This document shows, in pieces, positions 14,901 through 23,037 of a stretch of DNA of 32,257 nucleotides. A model generated the notes under the pieces. It made no database searches. It saw only the letters and a program-made list of their open reading frames with translations, and was not told the origin of the DNA. The position numbers and the translations under genes were made by a program. The stretch covers positions 1 to 32,257 of the forward strand of contig CAIZWU010000258.1 in the NCBI GenBank assembly GCA_903936775.1, given 5' to 3'. The stretch's first letter is position 1; every line of letters begins with the position of its first letter. The DNA comes from an uncultured bacterium. GTDB lineage: Bacteria > Verrucomicrobiota > Verrucomicrobiia > Verrucomicrobiales > V1-33.

Positions 14901-17119
14901 TCAGCAAAATTACGACCGGCATCGCTGCCACCCTGACAAATGCCAGCGCCGCCGGGGAAGCCCGGTTGGCCGCCGCCCGCAGTCTGCTCGGTTTGCGGTC
15001 CGCCAATCCGGAATCGCTGGCCGCCGTCACCAAACTTCTTGGCACGGATGCCCCGGCGGGCCTGCAGCGCGGCATCGTGATTGCTCTGGGAGAACTTAAT
15101 GAACCGTCCGTCGGTGCGGTCATTTGTGCGGTTTACGGCAAACTGCCTGCCGACGTGCAGAGTATCACCTTTGAGACGCTGCTGAAGCGCGCTGACTGGA
15201 CCCTCGCCTTCCTGGATGCCATCACGGCCAAACAGGTTGACCCCGCCAGCTTCGGCCCGGCCAATGCCTTCCGGCTCCGGACTTATCCTGACAAGGCCGT
15301 CGCCAAACGCGCCAACGACATGCTGGATCAGTTGAATCCGATGGCCAAGGCCAAGGAGGAAATCATCGCCAAGTTGGCTCCTTTGGTGGAAAAACCGGGC
15401 GATGCGGTCCGCGGCAAGTTGATGTTCCAGGCCACCTGCGCGACTTGTCACAAGTTCGCGGACTTTGGAGCCGAAATCGGGCCTGGCCTCACCGGCATGG
15501 GAAGCCATGGGCCTGCCGAACTGCTCACCGCCATTGTGGATCCCAACCGTGAGGTGGAACCCTCATTCTTGACGTGGAATATCGAAACCAAGGATGGGCA
15601 GTTCTATGCCGGGATCATCGTGCGGGAGAATCCCTCCAGCATCACCCTGAAGAGCCTCGCTGGACAGCAGGAAGTCAAAGTAGCCGATATCAAGAGCCGT
15701 GTGAACACCGGCCGCAGCCTGATGCCGGAGGGTTTTGACGGCTTGGGCGAGGAAGTGCTGCGGGATATCTTGACTTACATGGTTTCGGTGGACGGCGGGA
15801 AATTCCGCACCCTGGATCTGCGCAAGGCCTACACCGCCAACACTGCCCAGGGCCTGTATCTCAGCCCGGAAAACAAGGAGGACACCATCATCCTGAAAAA
15901 AACCGGCACCGTGAATGTGGAAGGAATCCCTTTCAATATCCTGGCCCCTGAAAAGAGTGTGACCGGCAACGTGGTGGTGCTGAAAGGTGGCGGTGGTTAT
16001 GCCCGCACCATGCCCCAGCGCGTGGAAGTGGCGGTCGGTGGCTTCAAGGCCAACCGCCTGCACTTCCTCGGTGGTATCGCCGGATGGGGTGCCAAGGACC
16101 CAGGCAAGGGGGAACCCGCCCTCAAGGTGACCGTGAATTTTGCCGATGGCCAGAAAGAGGAATTGTTGGCCCACGATGGTGTGGAGTTCGCGGATTACAT
16201 TGGCCGCTTTGAAGTTCCGGGCTCCCGCTACGTGCCGGACCTGCTGAAAAACGGAGCGCAACTCCGCTGGTATACCAAATTGCTCAGCCGGACCGGTGCC
16301 ATCAATAGTGTGGTGCTGGAGAGTTTCGCCAACAGCGTCGCTCCCACCACCCTGGCCATCACGGCTGAACTAGCGGAACCCGGTGCTCCCGCTCCTGGTG
16401 TTCTGACCCAGCCTGCGGCCGCCCCGGCTCCGGCCCCCAAAACGGCCGCGGCCGAAGCTCCCCAGGTTTGGGGAGAAGGAACGCGGGTGCTGCTGGCCGG
16501 CGGGGGCTCCTCCCACGACTTCCAGAAGTATTTCAAGGAAGCGGATACCGCCATCCTGAAGGGAGCCGGTTACGCGGTGCAATACACCGAAGACTTCCAG
16601 GAGGCTGCTGCCAAATTGGCGGAAGCCGATGTGCTGGTATTCAGCACCAATCAGGGGACCTTTGGCAACATCTCCTTCCGGGCCGCCTTGGAACAGTTTG
16701 CCGCCAAAGGAAAAGGCATCGTCCTGCTGCACGCCGGACTGTGGTATAACTTCAAGGACTGGCCTGAATTCAATAAAATCTATGCCGGTGGCGGCTCCCG
16801 GGGACACGACAATCTGTCGAAACCCTTCGAAGTCAAAGTTACGAAACCGGAACATCCGATCATGAAGGGCGTGCCTGCCTCCTTCACCCTGACGGATGAA
16901 CTCTACTACATGATTCCGGATGCCGCCGGTTCCCCGATCGAAGTGCTGGGAGAAGCCATCAGCGCGCAGACTGGCAAGGTGTTTCCCAACATCTTCACGG
17001 TGCGCCACGGGAAGGCCCGCATTGCTGGCATCGCCCTCGGTCACGATGCCCGGGCGCATGACCTGCCTGCCTTCCAGACCCTGCTGAAGAACGCGGTGGC
17101 CTGGGCTGCCGGGAAGTAG
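11999..17119 (+). CDS. Giant secreted fusion: ThuA - PVC-type dehydrogenase propeller - HEAT - cytochrome c - ThuA
   Basis: This 1706-aa protein has a clean signal peptide (MKFKLFSFGLLVLSGLSAFA). Residues ~23-262 are a ThuA domain (DVLLMYAQDGG, RGGGLVVVHTA, HIDDEIYYDM). About 294-700 form a beta-propeller of the 'membrane-bound dehydrogenase' type shared by Pirellula and Verrucomicrobium, with repeated phrases like FDWDASGRLWVAE, DTDADGKAD, GWDGWIYATHGY and RTGPDGAMYVGDFYN. About 713-1110 are HEAT-like helical repeats. A single c-type haem site follows (C1147-A-T-C1150-H1151, then IGPGLTGMG). About 1261-1455 is a beta-rich domain, possibly carbohydrate-binding. After an Ala/Pro linker comes a second ThuA domain (~1495-1704, VLLAGGGSSHDF to the C-terminus). 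ThuA is linked to keto-sugar metabolism in rhizobia; propeller-plus-haem suggests oxidation with electron transfer outside the cytoplasm. Substrate unknown. The start ATG has no Shine-Dalgarno. Confidence 0.88.
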   Translation: MKFKLFSFGLLVLSGLSAFAADAPLRVFIRGGVKTHAPGAHEHAQFLKDWQPLLASRGLQVDGGMDLPSDDKLKQTDVLLMYAQDGGTVPPSRWAAFDEYLKRGGGLVVVHTAAVSREENHWKAVTGGCWRSKTTKWKEGPMDLYYVENQRIDGGHPITRNASNFHIDDEIYYDMDVSPDVRVLATAYTPNVRDGKKPAEGGKAHIYDIQPQMWTYERTMEGGTQPYRAFVSIPGHLYTTFQKPHYRAILLRGLAWAGKRTSVDEFCSPEELSSLTYPEGGPQKPEATLKNLEVHPDFDMTLVTAEPLITKPMNFDWDASGRLWVAETPEYPNGRRGMRPDYRGKEWKDHGGLEPQPGIQDRPGMDKVSILTDTNADGVMDKKEVFHQGLDLVTGLVFYKDGVIVTQAPDILWLRDTDADGKADKVEKLYTNLGTGDTHAVINNPRMGWDGWIYATHGYSASPDVTNGDGSLHFGNIGSGVVRFKPDGSKIEQYSSKGGNTWGLTITGDNRVMWTQPTSGTLLNQVVLPEYALARGKVGNTPSFNTIIGSQKSYSSIKYEELAYVQIDRVGDFTAGAGAVIYDGGAWPAEYNGDYFTTEPTINLIHHQRLTPKTTSYEAHKLPGREETEFIRSTDKWWRPIEVRTGPDGAMYVGDFYNQAVIHNDTRGPDHNQVNAAVRPDRDHYFGRIWRIQHKQAMKLEVPNLTKADPAQLTAALAHPNRAIRLTASRLLIEKGAPAAPIVNLLQKGNAEAKIAALWTLSGLKSVSPELLTAALADSDLTVRRNAAGVAEASTASVQSEKQVAGLIGDPDATVRVTALRALGSMEISDAAARQIIASWPKLDDDFQRSAAVGAASRNPAGSIAAALDSAGAADLIPLVSQLVDTIARDNNTAAAAKLVALIASKPESTDPLKRSILDTLGKSLKDAPAMTAELSAALGQLLASGVSGSVLPVAAKWDRDGSLKAEISKITTGIAATLTNASAAGEARLAAARSLLGLRSANPESLAAVTKLLGTDAPAGLQRGIVIALGELNEPSVGAVICAVYGKLPADVQSITFETLLKRADWTLAFLDAITAKQVDPASFGPANAFRLRTYPDKAVAKRANDMLDQLNPMAKAKEEIIAKLAPLVEKPGDAVRGKLMFQATCATCHKFADFGAEIGPGLTGMGSHGPAELLTAIVDPNREVEPSFLTWNIETKDGQFYAGIIVRENPSSITLKSLAGQQEVKVADIKSRVNTGRSLMPEGFDGLGEEVLRDILTYMVSVDGGKFRTLDLRKAYTANTAQGLYLSPENKEDTIILKKTGTVNVEGIPFNILAPEKSVTGNVVVLKGGGGYARTMPQRVEVAVGGFKANRLHFLGGIAGWGAKDPGKGEPALKVTVNFADGQKEELLAHDGVEFADYIGRFEVPGSRYVPDLLKNGAQLRWYTKLLSRTGAINSVVLESFANSVAPTTLAITAELAEPGAPAPGVLTQPAAAPAPAPKTAAAEAPQVWGEGTRVLLAGGGSSHDFQKYFKEADTAILKGAGYAVQYTEDFQEAAAKLAEADVLVFSTNQGTFGNISFRAALEQFAAKGKGIVLLHAGLWYNFKDWPEFNKIYAGGGSRGHDNLSKPFEVKVTKPEHPIMKGVPASFTLTDELYYMIPDAAGSPIEVLGEAISAQTGKVFPNIFTVRHGKARIAGIALGHDARAHDLPAFQTLLKNAVAWAAGK

Positions 17120-17181
17120 GGATGGCGGGGCGCGGCGAGATTGGCCTCGCATTTATTCCCGTCCATGGAACAGGTCTAAGC

Positions 17182-18390
17182 TTGAAGCGCCGATCTTTTT
17201 TTCTCATGGCCCTCGGCCTGCCAGCTTGGCTGAGCAGCCAGGGAGCAGAGGCCGACCGGGTCCGTGGGAAGCTGATGTGGGATCCTTATTATCTGGAGCT
17301 TCCTCCCCGGACGAAAGCACCATGGGACCGATGGCTGGCGGAGGGAGTCCGGTTGCGGCAGCATGAAATCGAAGTCTTCGAATTTGAACTGGCCAAATCC
17401 GGCCGCCGTCACGCCCCCCGGGCCAAGGGGGCGGCTGGCTTCGAGGTGCCGGAAAAACCAGCGGCCTGGTTCGCGGGCGCCGAGGCTGGGAAAATCGCCG
17501 ACAACCTCCTGACCTGGCAGAGTCCCTCCGGCGGCTGGACCAAGAACACCGCGATGACCCGCCGCCCCCGTATCGCAGGCCAGCGCTGGTCGCCCTGGGG
17601 GGACTGGGGTTATGTGGCCACGATTGACAACAAGGCCACCACTTCCCAGATCGAGTTCCTCGCCCGCATGGCCACTGCCACCGGCAAGGAGGCTTATGCG
17701 GCCGGGGCGGAACGTGGCCTGCGTTATCTGCTGGCCGCCCAGATGCCCGGCGGAGGCTGGCCCCAGGTCTTTCCGCTCCAGGGCACCTATCATGATATGA
17801 TCACTTTCAATGACGACGCCATGGTCCGCGTCCTCGAGCAGTTGAGAAATATCAAAAACCGCAAAACTCCGTGGCAGTTCATCAGTGCGGAGCTGCGCAC
17901 TGAAATTGAAGTTGCGGCGCAACGGGGCATTGAATGTATCCTGCATTGCCAGATCCGGGTGAAGGGCACCCTGACGGCGTGGTGTGCCCAGCATCATCCG
18001 GTCAGTCTTGCGCCAGTCGGCGCCCGTGCCTATGAACTGGCCTCGCTCAGTGGTGGTGAGACGGTGGGGATTTTGAAGTTGCTGATGTCCCTGGGGAATC
18101 CCGCTCCGGAGGTCAGGCGGGCGGTGGAGGCCGGAATTGCCTGGCTGCGCCGATCGACTGTTGAAGCCGCCGCCCTCGGGAAAAAAGGCACCCGGGGTCC
18201 GCAGTGGGCCCGGTTTTACGAAATCGATACCAACCGGCCGCTCTTCAGTGATATGGATGGGGCCAGGCGGTTTTCCTTCAGCGAAGTCAAGGTAAAGCGG
18301 AACAGTTATGCCTGGTTCACGGATGCGCCGGCAGATCTGCTGAACCGCGACTATCCGGCCTGGCTGCGCAGGCATGCCATTAGGAAGTGA
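17182..18390 (+). CDS. pelA: Pectate lyase, polysaccharide lyase family 10
   Basis: Family PL10 cleaves polygalacturonate by beta-elimination with Ca2+. The catalytic (alpha/alpha) domain begins near residue 100. Signature blocks are present in order: TWQSPSGGWTKN (111-122), ATIDNKATT (146-154), GGGWPQVFPLQG (190-201), ITFNDDAM (207-214), TAWCAQHHPVSLAP (265-278), ARAYELASLSGGE (281-293; R282 is the likely catalytic arginine) and WARFYEIDTNRPLF (342-355). I place the start at TTG 17182 (402 aa), giving MKRRSFFLMALGLPAWL, a Tat-like signal, preceded by AGG; an ATG at 17122 in the same frame adds 20 unlikely residues. The extra ~75 residues before the catalytic domain are not recognised. It starts 62 bases after the ThuA fusion ends, on the same strand, so co-expression is plausible and points to pectin as a target of the locus. 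Confidence 0.88.
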   Translation: MKRRSFFLMALGLPAWLSSQGAEADRVRGKLMWDPYYLELPPRTKAPWDRWLAEGVRLRQHEIEVFEFELAKSGRRHAPRAKGAAGFEVPEKPAAWFAGAEAGKIADNLLTWQSPSGGWTKNTAMTRRPRIAGQRWSPWGDWGYVATIDNKATTSQIEFLARMATATGKEAYAAGAERGLRYLLAAQMPGGGWPQVFPLQGTYHDMITFNDDAMVRVLEQLRNIKNRKTPWQFISAELRTEIEVAAQRGIECILHCQIRVKGTLTAWCAQHHPVSLAPVGARAYELASLSGGETVGILKLLMSLGNPAPEVRRAVEAGIAWLRRSTVEAAALGKKGTRGPQWARFYEIDTNRPLFSDMDGARRFSFSEVKVKRNSYAWFTDAPADLLNRDYPAWLRRHAIRK

Positions 18391-18484
18391 CCAGTGCCAG
18401 CGATGAGCTCCGGTGCTTCTTTCAACGCTGCCGAAGATAGTTCCTCTCACGCAGGAAATTTTTTCGTAGCCACAAGGGCCGGGC

Positions 18485-21400
18485 ATGAGGGATGATCAAC
18501 CAATGAGGTGGTCTTCCCATTTTAGTCCGGTCCTTTTTCCTGCGTTTGTCCTGCTGGCTGGTCCACTGACTGGAATAGGGCAGGTGGTGTGGCGCGAGCG
18601 TGCGGTGGCGGTGCAGCCGGAGGGGTTGCCGGAGGGGTTGCCGGAGGGGCCGGTGTGGCTGCGGAGCTGGCTCAAGGTGCCGGACAATATGGTGGACCCG
18701 GCGGGGAGCGATCTCTGGCGCGACTCCATGACCCTGACCCTGCAGCATCTGCCAGGAGATGTTTCTGTTTCACTGAACGGCGTGGAGATCATCAGAGCCG
18801 TGGACCTGCCGGATGAGCCGCGGCGGTTCAAAGTACCCAAAGGCATTCTGAAAAAGGCGGCTTGGAATGCGCTGGTGATCCGCTGTCAGGGCACCGCCGC
18901 GCCGCAGGGGCTCACGGTGGCTCCGGTTTTTGCAGGGTATTTTGACGAAGTCTGCCTGGAGCGTCCATGGCAGTTTTCGACAACAGAGCCCACTCCGGCT
19001 GAGTTGATGGCGACGTCGGTAGCGCCTGCCTCTGCAGCGTATACGGAGAGCGACTTCCGACCGGGTAGCACCGTGCTCCAGGCGAACCCCAACCCGGAGC
19101 GCGGGAAGTTTGTGCCGCCGGAAGAGGCGTTGCGGCTGCTGAAGACAGAGCCGGACCTGGTGGTGGAGGAGTTGCTCCATGAACCGGAGGTGGCCCAGCC
19201 CACCCAGGTCAGTTGGGATGCCCGGGGCCGGCTCTGGGTGGCGCAATACCGGCAGTATCCCTATCCGGCCGGGGTGAAGATGATCAGCCGGGACAAATAC
19301 TATCGTTCCAAGTATGACCGCGTGCCGCCCCCGCCGCCGGACCAGTCTCCAGGTGCGGATGTGATTTCGGTGCATGAGGACACGGATGGCGATGGCCGGT
19401 ATGATGCCCACAAACAGGTCCTGACAGGTCTGAATATGGCCAATGCGGTGCTCACGGGTCAGGGCGGGATTTGGGTGATGAATCCGCCCTATCTGGTTTT
19501 TTATCCCGATGCGGATGGTAATGATGTGCCGGATGGTCCGCCGCAGGTGCGGCTCCAGGGTTTTGGTCTGGAGGACACCCACAGTGTGGCCAATGGCCTG
19601 GCCTGGGGACCGGATGGCTGGATCTATGGCGCCCAGGGCAGTACCACCACCAGCAGGGTGACGCGTCCCGGCCTTGATGCCGCCGGGTCACCTGGCGTCT
19701 TTGTGGAAGGTTGCATGGTCTGGCGGTATCATCCGGAAAAGCGCCTCTACGAAATCTTCGCGGACGGCAGCGGCAATACCTTCGGGATCTCTTTTGATGC
19801 CGAAGGCCGGCTTTTCACCGGACACAATGGCGGCGACACCCGGGGCTGGCATCATATCCAGGCTGGACTCTATCTGAAGCAGGGGAAGGATGCCGGTAAA
19901 TTCGGCCCGGCCCCGAATCCCTATGCCTTCGGCGAGCTCCCTATGATGCGAAGCACCCATCCGGTGGCCCGCTTCTCCCATATGACCCTCATGGCCGAAG
20001 GCACCGCACTGCCAGCGCGTTGGCGCGGCCAATTCGCTGCCGCGGATCCGCTGCACCATAACATCGTAGCCGCGGGGCGGTACCGCGAGGGCTCCACCTT
20101 CCACACCACGGATGCCGGGAATTTCCTGCACTCGGACGATCTGACCTTCCGGCCCGTGTATCTGGCCAATGCGCCGGACGGCTCGCTGCTGGTGGCGGAT
20201 TTCCGCGAGGAATACATCGCCCATGGCCAGAACTATCAAAGCCAGATCGATCCCGCGACCGGCCGGATTTACCGGCTGCGCGGCAAGGATCTGCCATTGG
20301 AGCGGGAGGTGGACTTGTCCCAAAAGACCGCGGAGCAGTTGGTGAAACTGTTGGCGCATCCGAATGTGTGGCAGCGCCAGACGGCGGTGCGCCTGCTGGC
20401 CACGAAACGTGAGGCCGCGCCCCTGCTGGAAGCGGAGCTGGCGGGGGAATCCACGCATCCCGCTTTGGAGGCGCTTTGGGCTCTCGGTCAAATGGGAAGC
20501 CTGACCGAACCGCTGGCCCTGCGCGCTTTGCGGCACCCCGCGCCGATGGTGCGCGCCTGGACGATCCGCCTGCTCGGGGATACACGACGCCTTTCCCGGG
20601 GTGTGGTGGAAGCCATCTCCCAGTTGGCTGCCACGGAACCGGATGCGGAGGTGCGTTGCCAGATACTTTCCACGGCCCGGCGTCTGGGGGTGATGGACGC
20701 CCTCGCTCTAACTAAAGTGGTCGCAAGCCGCAGTGGGGATGAAGAAGATGCCTTTATCCCGCTGATGGCGTGGTTTGTCATCGAATCGCACTGTGCCCGG
20801 GACCGGGAGGCGGTGCTGGCTTTGTTTGAAGATCCCGCCTTCCAACGTTCGCCGCTGGTGGCAAAACACCTGTTATGGCGCATCATGCGGCGTTTTGCGG
20901 AGGCGGGGACCCGCCGGGAATGGGTCGCCTGCGCCACCTTGCTGGACCGGGCACCGGGCGCGGCGGAGCGGGAGGCGTTGATGCAGGGGTTTGGTGAGGC
21001 GCTCCAAGGCCGGTCTCTGCCGGTGCTGCCGGAGGAACTCCTGAAGGCGCTGGCAGCGGGTGGCCAGATGACCCTGACGATGCGGCTGCGTCAGGTGGAA
21101 CCGGCGGCCCTGACAGAGGCTCTGGCTCTGCTCAAGGATGCCAAAGCGACACCTGCCGGCCGGCTCGCCGTGGTCAGGGTTTTCGGTGAAGTAAAGTATC
21201 CGGCCGCAGTTCCCGAATTGCTGGGCATTGCCAAGGCCGAGGGTCTGGTGGAACTGCGGATAGCGGCCTGCACTGCCTTGCAAATCTATGATGATTCCCT
21301 GATTGCGGAGCAGGTGCTGCACTCATGGACAGAGCTTCCGGCCCCGGTCCAATCCGCCTCGCTCAATCTACTGACGAGCCGACCCGCCTGGAGCCGGTTC

Positions 21401-22012
21401 CTGTTGGAGGCCGTGGTCACGGGCCATGTGGCGAAGGTGGGTTTCTCCGCTGATGTGCTCGGGCGCCTGCGGTTGCACCAGGACGATGCGTTGAGGACGC
21501 TGCTGAACGAGCATTTCCCCGCGACGCTTCCTCCGGCCAGCGCGGCACTGCGCCCGCGCATTCAGGAGGTGGCTGCCATCATCGCGGCGAAACCCGGAGA
21601 CCCCTACAAGGGCGAGCCGCTCTACATGGCAAAATGTGCCGCCTGTCATACCCTGTTTTTCAAAGGCGGAAAAATCGGCCCGGACCTGACAAGCTATCAG
21701 CGCGATGACCTCGGCACCATGCTGGTCAGCATCATCGATCCCAACGCGGAGATCCGGGAAGGCTTTGCCAATCATGTCGTCACCACCAGGGATGGCCGCA
21801 CTCTCAGTGGATTCCTGGCGGATCAGGATGCCGGAAACCTGGTGCTGCGCGGATTCGACGGGGCCGACATCAATCTCCGCCGCGACGAGGTGGCCACGCT
21901 CACACCCGCCGGTTTCAGCCTCATGCCTCCCGGTCTGCTGGAGGGCATGAGCGATGGGGACATCCAGCACCTGTTCGCCTATCTCCGTCAATCCCAGCCG
22001 ATCACCAAATAA
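18485..22012 (+). CDS. PVC-type haem-binding dehydrogenase with propeller, HEAT repeats and CxxCH
   Basis: This 1175-aa secreted protein (signal peptide best from the second ATG at 18503: MRWSSHFSPVLFPAFVLLAGPL) has four parts. Residues ~35-165 are a beta-sandwich-like domain (LTLQHLPGDVSVSLNGVEI), possibly galactose-binding-like. From ~222 to 600 runs the dehydrogenase-type propeller (VSWDARGRLWVAQYRQYPYP, HEDTDGDGRYD, LAWGPDGWIYGAQG, FGISFDAEGRLFTGHNGGD). From ~605 to 1020 lie HEAT-like repeats. A C-terminal c-type cytochrome domain has C1051-A-A-C1054-H1055, followed by GKIGPDLTSY and the family's SIIDPNAEIREGF tail. It parallels the upstream ThuA fusion but lacks ThuA domains. It likely oxidises a sugar or related alcohol in the periplasm. 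The following Gfo/Idh/MocA gene begins 8 bases after its stop, implying co-translation or at least one operon. Confidence 0.87.
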   Translation: MRDDQPMRWSSHFSPVLFPAFVLLAGPLTGIGQVVWRERAVAVQPEGLPEGLPEGPVWLRSWLKVPDNMVDPAGSDLWRDSMTLTLQHLPGDVSVSLNGVEIIRAVDLPDEPRRFKVPKGILKKAAWNALVIRCQGTAAPQGLTVAPVFAGYFDEVCLERPWQFSTTEPTPAELMATSVAPASAAYTESDFRPGSTVLQANPNPERGKFVPPEEALRLLKTEPDLVVEELLHEPEVAQPTQVSWDARGRLWVAQYRQYPYPAGVKMISRDKYYRSKYDRVPPPPPDQSPGADVISVHEDTDGDGRYDAHKQVLTGLNMANAVLTGQGGIWVMNPPYLVFYPDADGNDVPDGPPQVRLQGFGLEDTHSVANGLAWGPDGWIYGAQGSTTTSRVTRPGLDAAGSPGVFVEGCMVWRYHPEKRLYEIFADGSGNTFGISFDAEGRLFTGHNGGDTRGWHHIQAGLYLKQGKDAGKFGPAPNPYAFGELPMMRSTHPVARFSHMTLMAEGTALPARWRGQFAAADPLHHNIVAAGRYREGSTFHTTDAGNFLHSDDLTFRPVYLANAPDGSLLVADFREEYIAHGQNYQSQIDPATGRIYRLRGKDLPLEREVDLSQKTAEQLVKLLAHPNVWQRQTAVRLLATKREAAPLLEAELAGESTHPALEALWALGQMGSLTEPLALRALRHPAPMVRAWTIRLLGDTRRLSRGVVEAISQLAATEPDAEVRCQILSTARRLGVMDALALTKVVASRSGDEEDAFIPLMAWFVIESHCARDREAVLALFEDPAFQRSPLVAKHLLWRIMRRFAEAGTRREWVACATLLDRAPGAAEREALMQGFGEALQGRSLPVLPEELLKALAAGGQMTLTMRLRQVEPAALTEALALLKDAKATPAGRLAVVRVFGEVKYPAAVPELLGIAKAEGLVELRIAACTALQIYDDSLIAEQVLHSWTELPAPVQSASLNLLTSRPAWSRFLLEAVVTGHVAKVGFSADVLGRLRLHQDDALRTLLNEHFPATLPPASAALRPRIQEVAAIIAAKPGDPYKGEPLYMAKCAACHTLFFKGGKIGPDLTSYQRDDLGTMLVSIIDPNAEIREGFANHVVTTRDGRTLSGFLADQDAGNLVLRGFDGADINLRRDEVATLTPAGFSLMPPGLLEGMSDGDIQHLFAYLRQSQPITK
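18617..18649 (+). repeat. 12-bp tandem repeat (2.75 units) encoding PEGL
   Basis: CCGGAGGGGTTG occurs at 18617-18628 and 18629-18640, followed by a partial CCGGAGGGG at 18641-18649, giving PEGLPEGLPEGP near the mature N-terminus of the haem protein. Identical copies suggest recent slippage. Confidence 0.85.
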
Positions 22013-22020
22013 CCCCTGTT

Positions 22021-22986
22021 ATGAAAACTATCCCCACCCTGTTGTTCGCCACCATGCTCCGTCTCCATACCCATGCCGGGGATCTGAAGCTTGGTGTTAT
22101 CGGGCTCGATACCTCGCACTGCACCGCTTTCACGGAACTCATCAATGACGCGTCACACAAGGACCACGTCCCTGGCGCCAAAGTGATTGCCGCCTTCAGG
22201 GGCGGTAGTCCTGACATTCCCTCCAGTATCGGCCGGGTGGAGGAATACACCGCCGTGCTGCGCGATAAATACGGTGTGAAGATCCATGACTCCATTGAGG
22301 AAGTCTGCCGGGAGGTGGACGCCGTGATGATCGAGAGCGTGGATGGCCGCCCGCACCTCGCGCAGGCGAGGATTGTCATCGCCGCCGGCAAGCCGCTCTA
22401 CATTGACAAACCGCTCGGCGGCACCCTGAAGGATGCCTTGGAGATCATCGGTCTAGCGGAAAAAGCCGGCGTGCCATTGTTCACTTCCTCCTCTCTGCGT
22501 TTTGCAAAAGCCACCCAGGCCGTCAGTGGCGGCAGCATCGGCAAGGTGCTGAGCGCCGTGACCACCAGCCCGGCGCATCTGGAGGCCACGCACCCGGATC
22601 TGTATTGGTACGGCGTTCATGGCTGCGAGTCGCTGTTCACCGTCATGGGTACCGGTTGTGAATCCGTCGAACGCCGCACCACCGCGGACGGCAAGATTGA
22701 AGTCGTCGGTCAATGGAAAGGGGGGAGGCAGGGCGTTTTCCGCGAAAGCAACACCTACGGGGGAACCGCGGTGGGAGAAAAAGGGGAAGCACCCATCGGA
22801 GCCTTCGATGGCTATGCCCCGCTGGTCGTGGAGATCGTCAAATTCTTCCAGATAAAAAAATCCCCGGTGGATATCGCGGAAACCAAGGAGCTTTTCGCCT
22901 TCATGGAAGCCGCCGACGAAAGCAAGCGTCAGGGGGGCAAGTCCGTTCTGCTGAAGGAAGTGCTGGCCAAAGCGTTGGCGAAATAA
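22021..22986 (+). CDS. Secreted Gfo/Idh/MocA-family oxidoreductase, GLDTSH-type
   Basis: This 321-aa protein has the two-domain plan of NAD(P)-dependent sugar dehydrogenases. A Rossmann part is followed by the conserved YIDKPLGG motif (K130) and a C-terminal alpha/beta part with WYGVHGCESLF, where H200 sits where the catalytic histidine is found. The usual GxGxxG nucleotide turn is replaced by GVIGLDTSHC (25-34), a variant I recall from PVC bacteria. The first ~20 residues (MKTIPTLLFATMLRLHTHAG) look like a weak Sec signal peptide, so the protein may be exported, unlike most of the family. It follows the haem dehydrogenase by 8 bases. The related Zymomonas glucose-fructose oxidoreductase is exported with bound cofactor, which gives a precedent. 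Substrate and cofactor use are unknown. Confidence 0.8.
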   Translation: MKTIPTLLFATMLRLHTHAGDLKLGVIGLDTSHCTAFTELINDASHKDHVPGAKVIAAFRGGSPDIPSSIGRVEEYTAVLRDKYGVKIHDSIEEVCREVDAVMIESVDGRPHLAQARIVIAAGKPLYIDKPLGGTLKDALEIIGLAEKAGVPLFTSSSLRFAKATQAVSGGSIGKVLSAVTTSPAHLEATHPDLYWYGVHGCESLFTVMGTGCESVERRTTADGKIEVVGQWKGGRQGVFRESNTYGGTAVGEKGEAPIGAFDGYAPLVVEIVKFFQIKKSPVDIAETKELFAFMEAADESKRQGGKSVLLKEVLAKALAK

Positions 22987-23037
22987 CGGCAACGTATGAC
23001 CCACGCCTGAAAATCCACTTTGTCTGCCTATTCTCTT

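Noticed and set aside
12044..15508. 1154-codon open frame on the minus strand opposite the ThuA/haem gene
   Set aside because: It is antisense to a gene with clear domains along its length; long empty frames are expected from GC-rich codon bias, and its His/Gly/Arg-rich product shows no domain.
18391..18484. Possible terminator or promoter between pectate lyase and the haem gene
   Set aside because: No hairpin with a U-run and no paired -35/-10 elements with correct spacing were seen.
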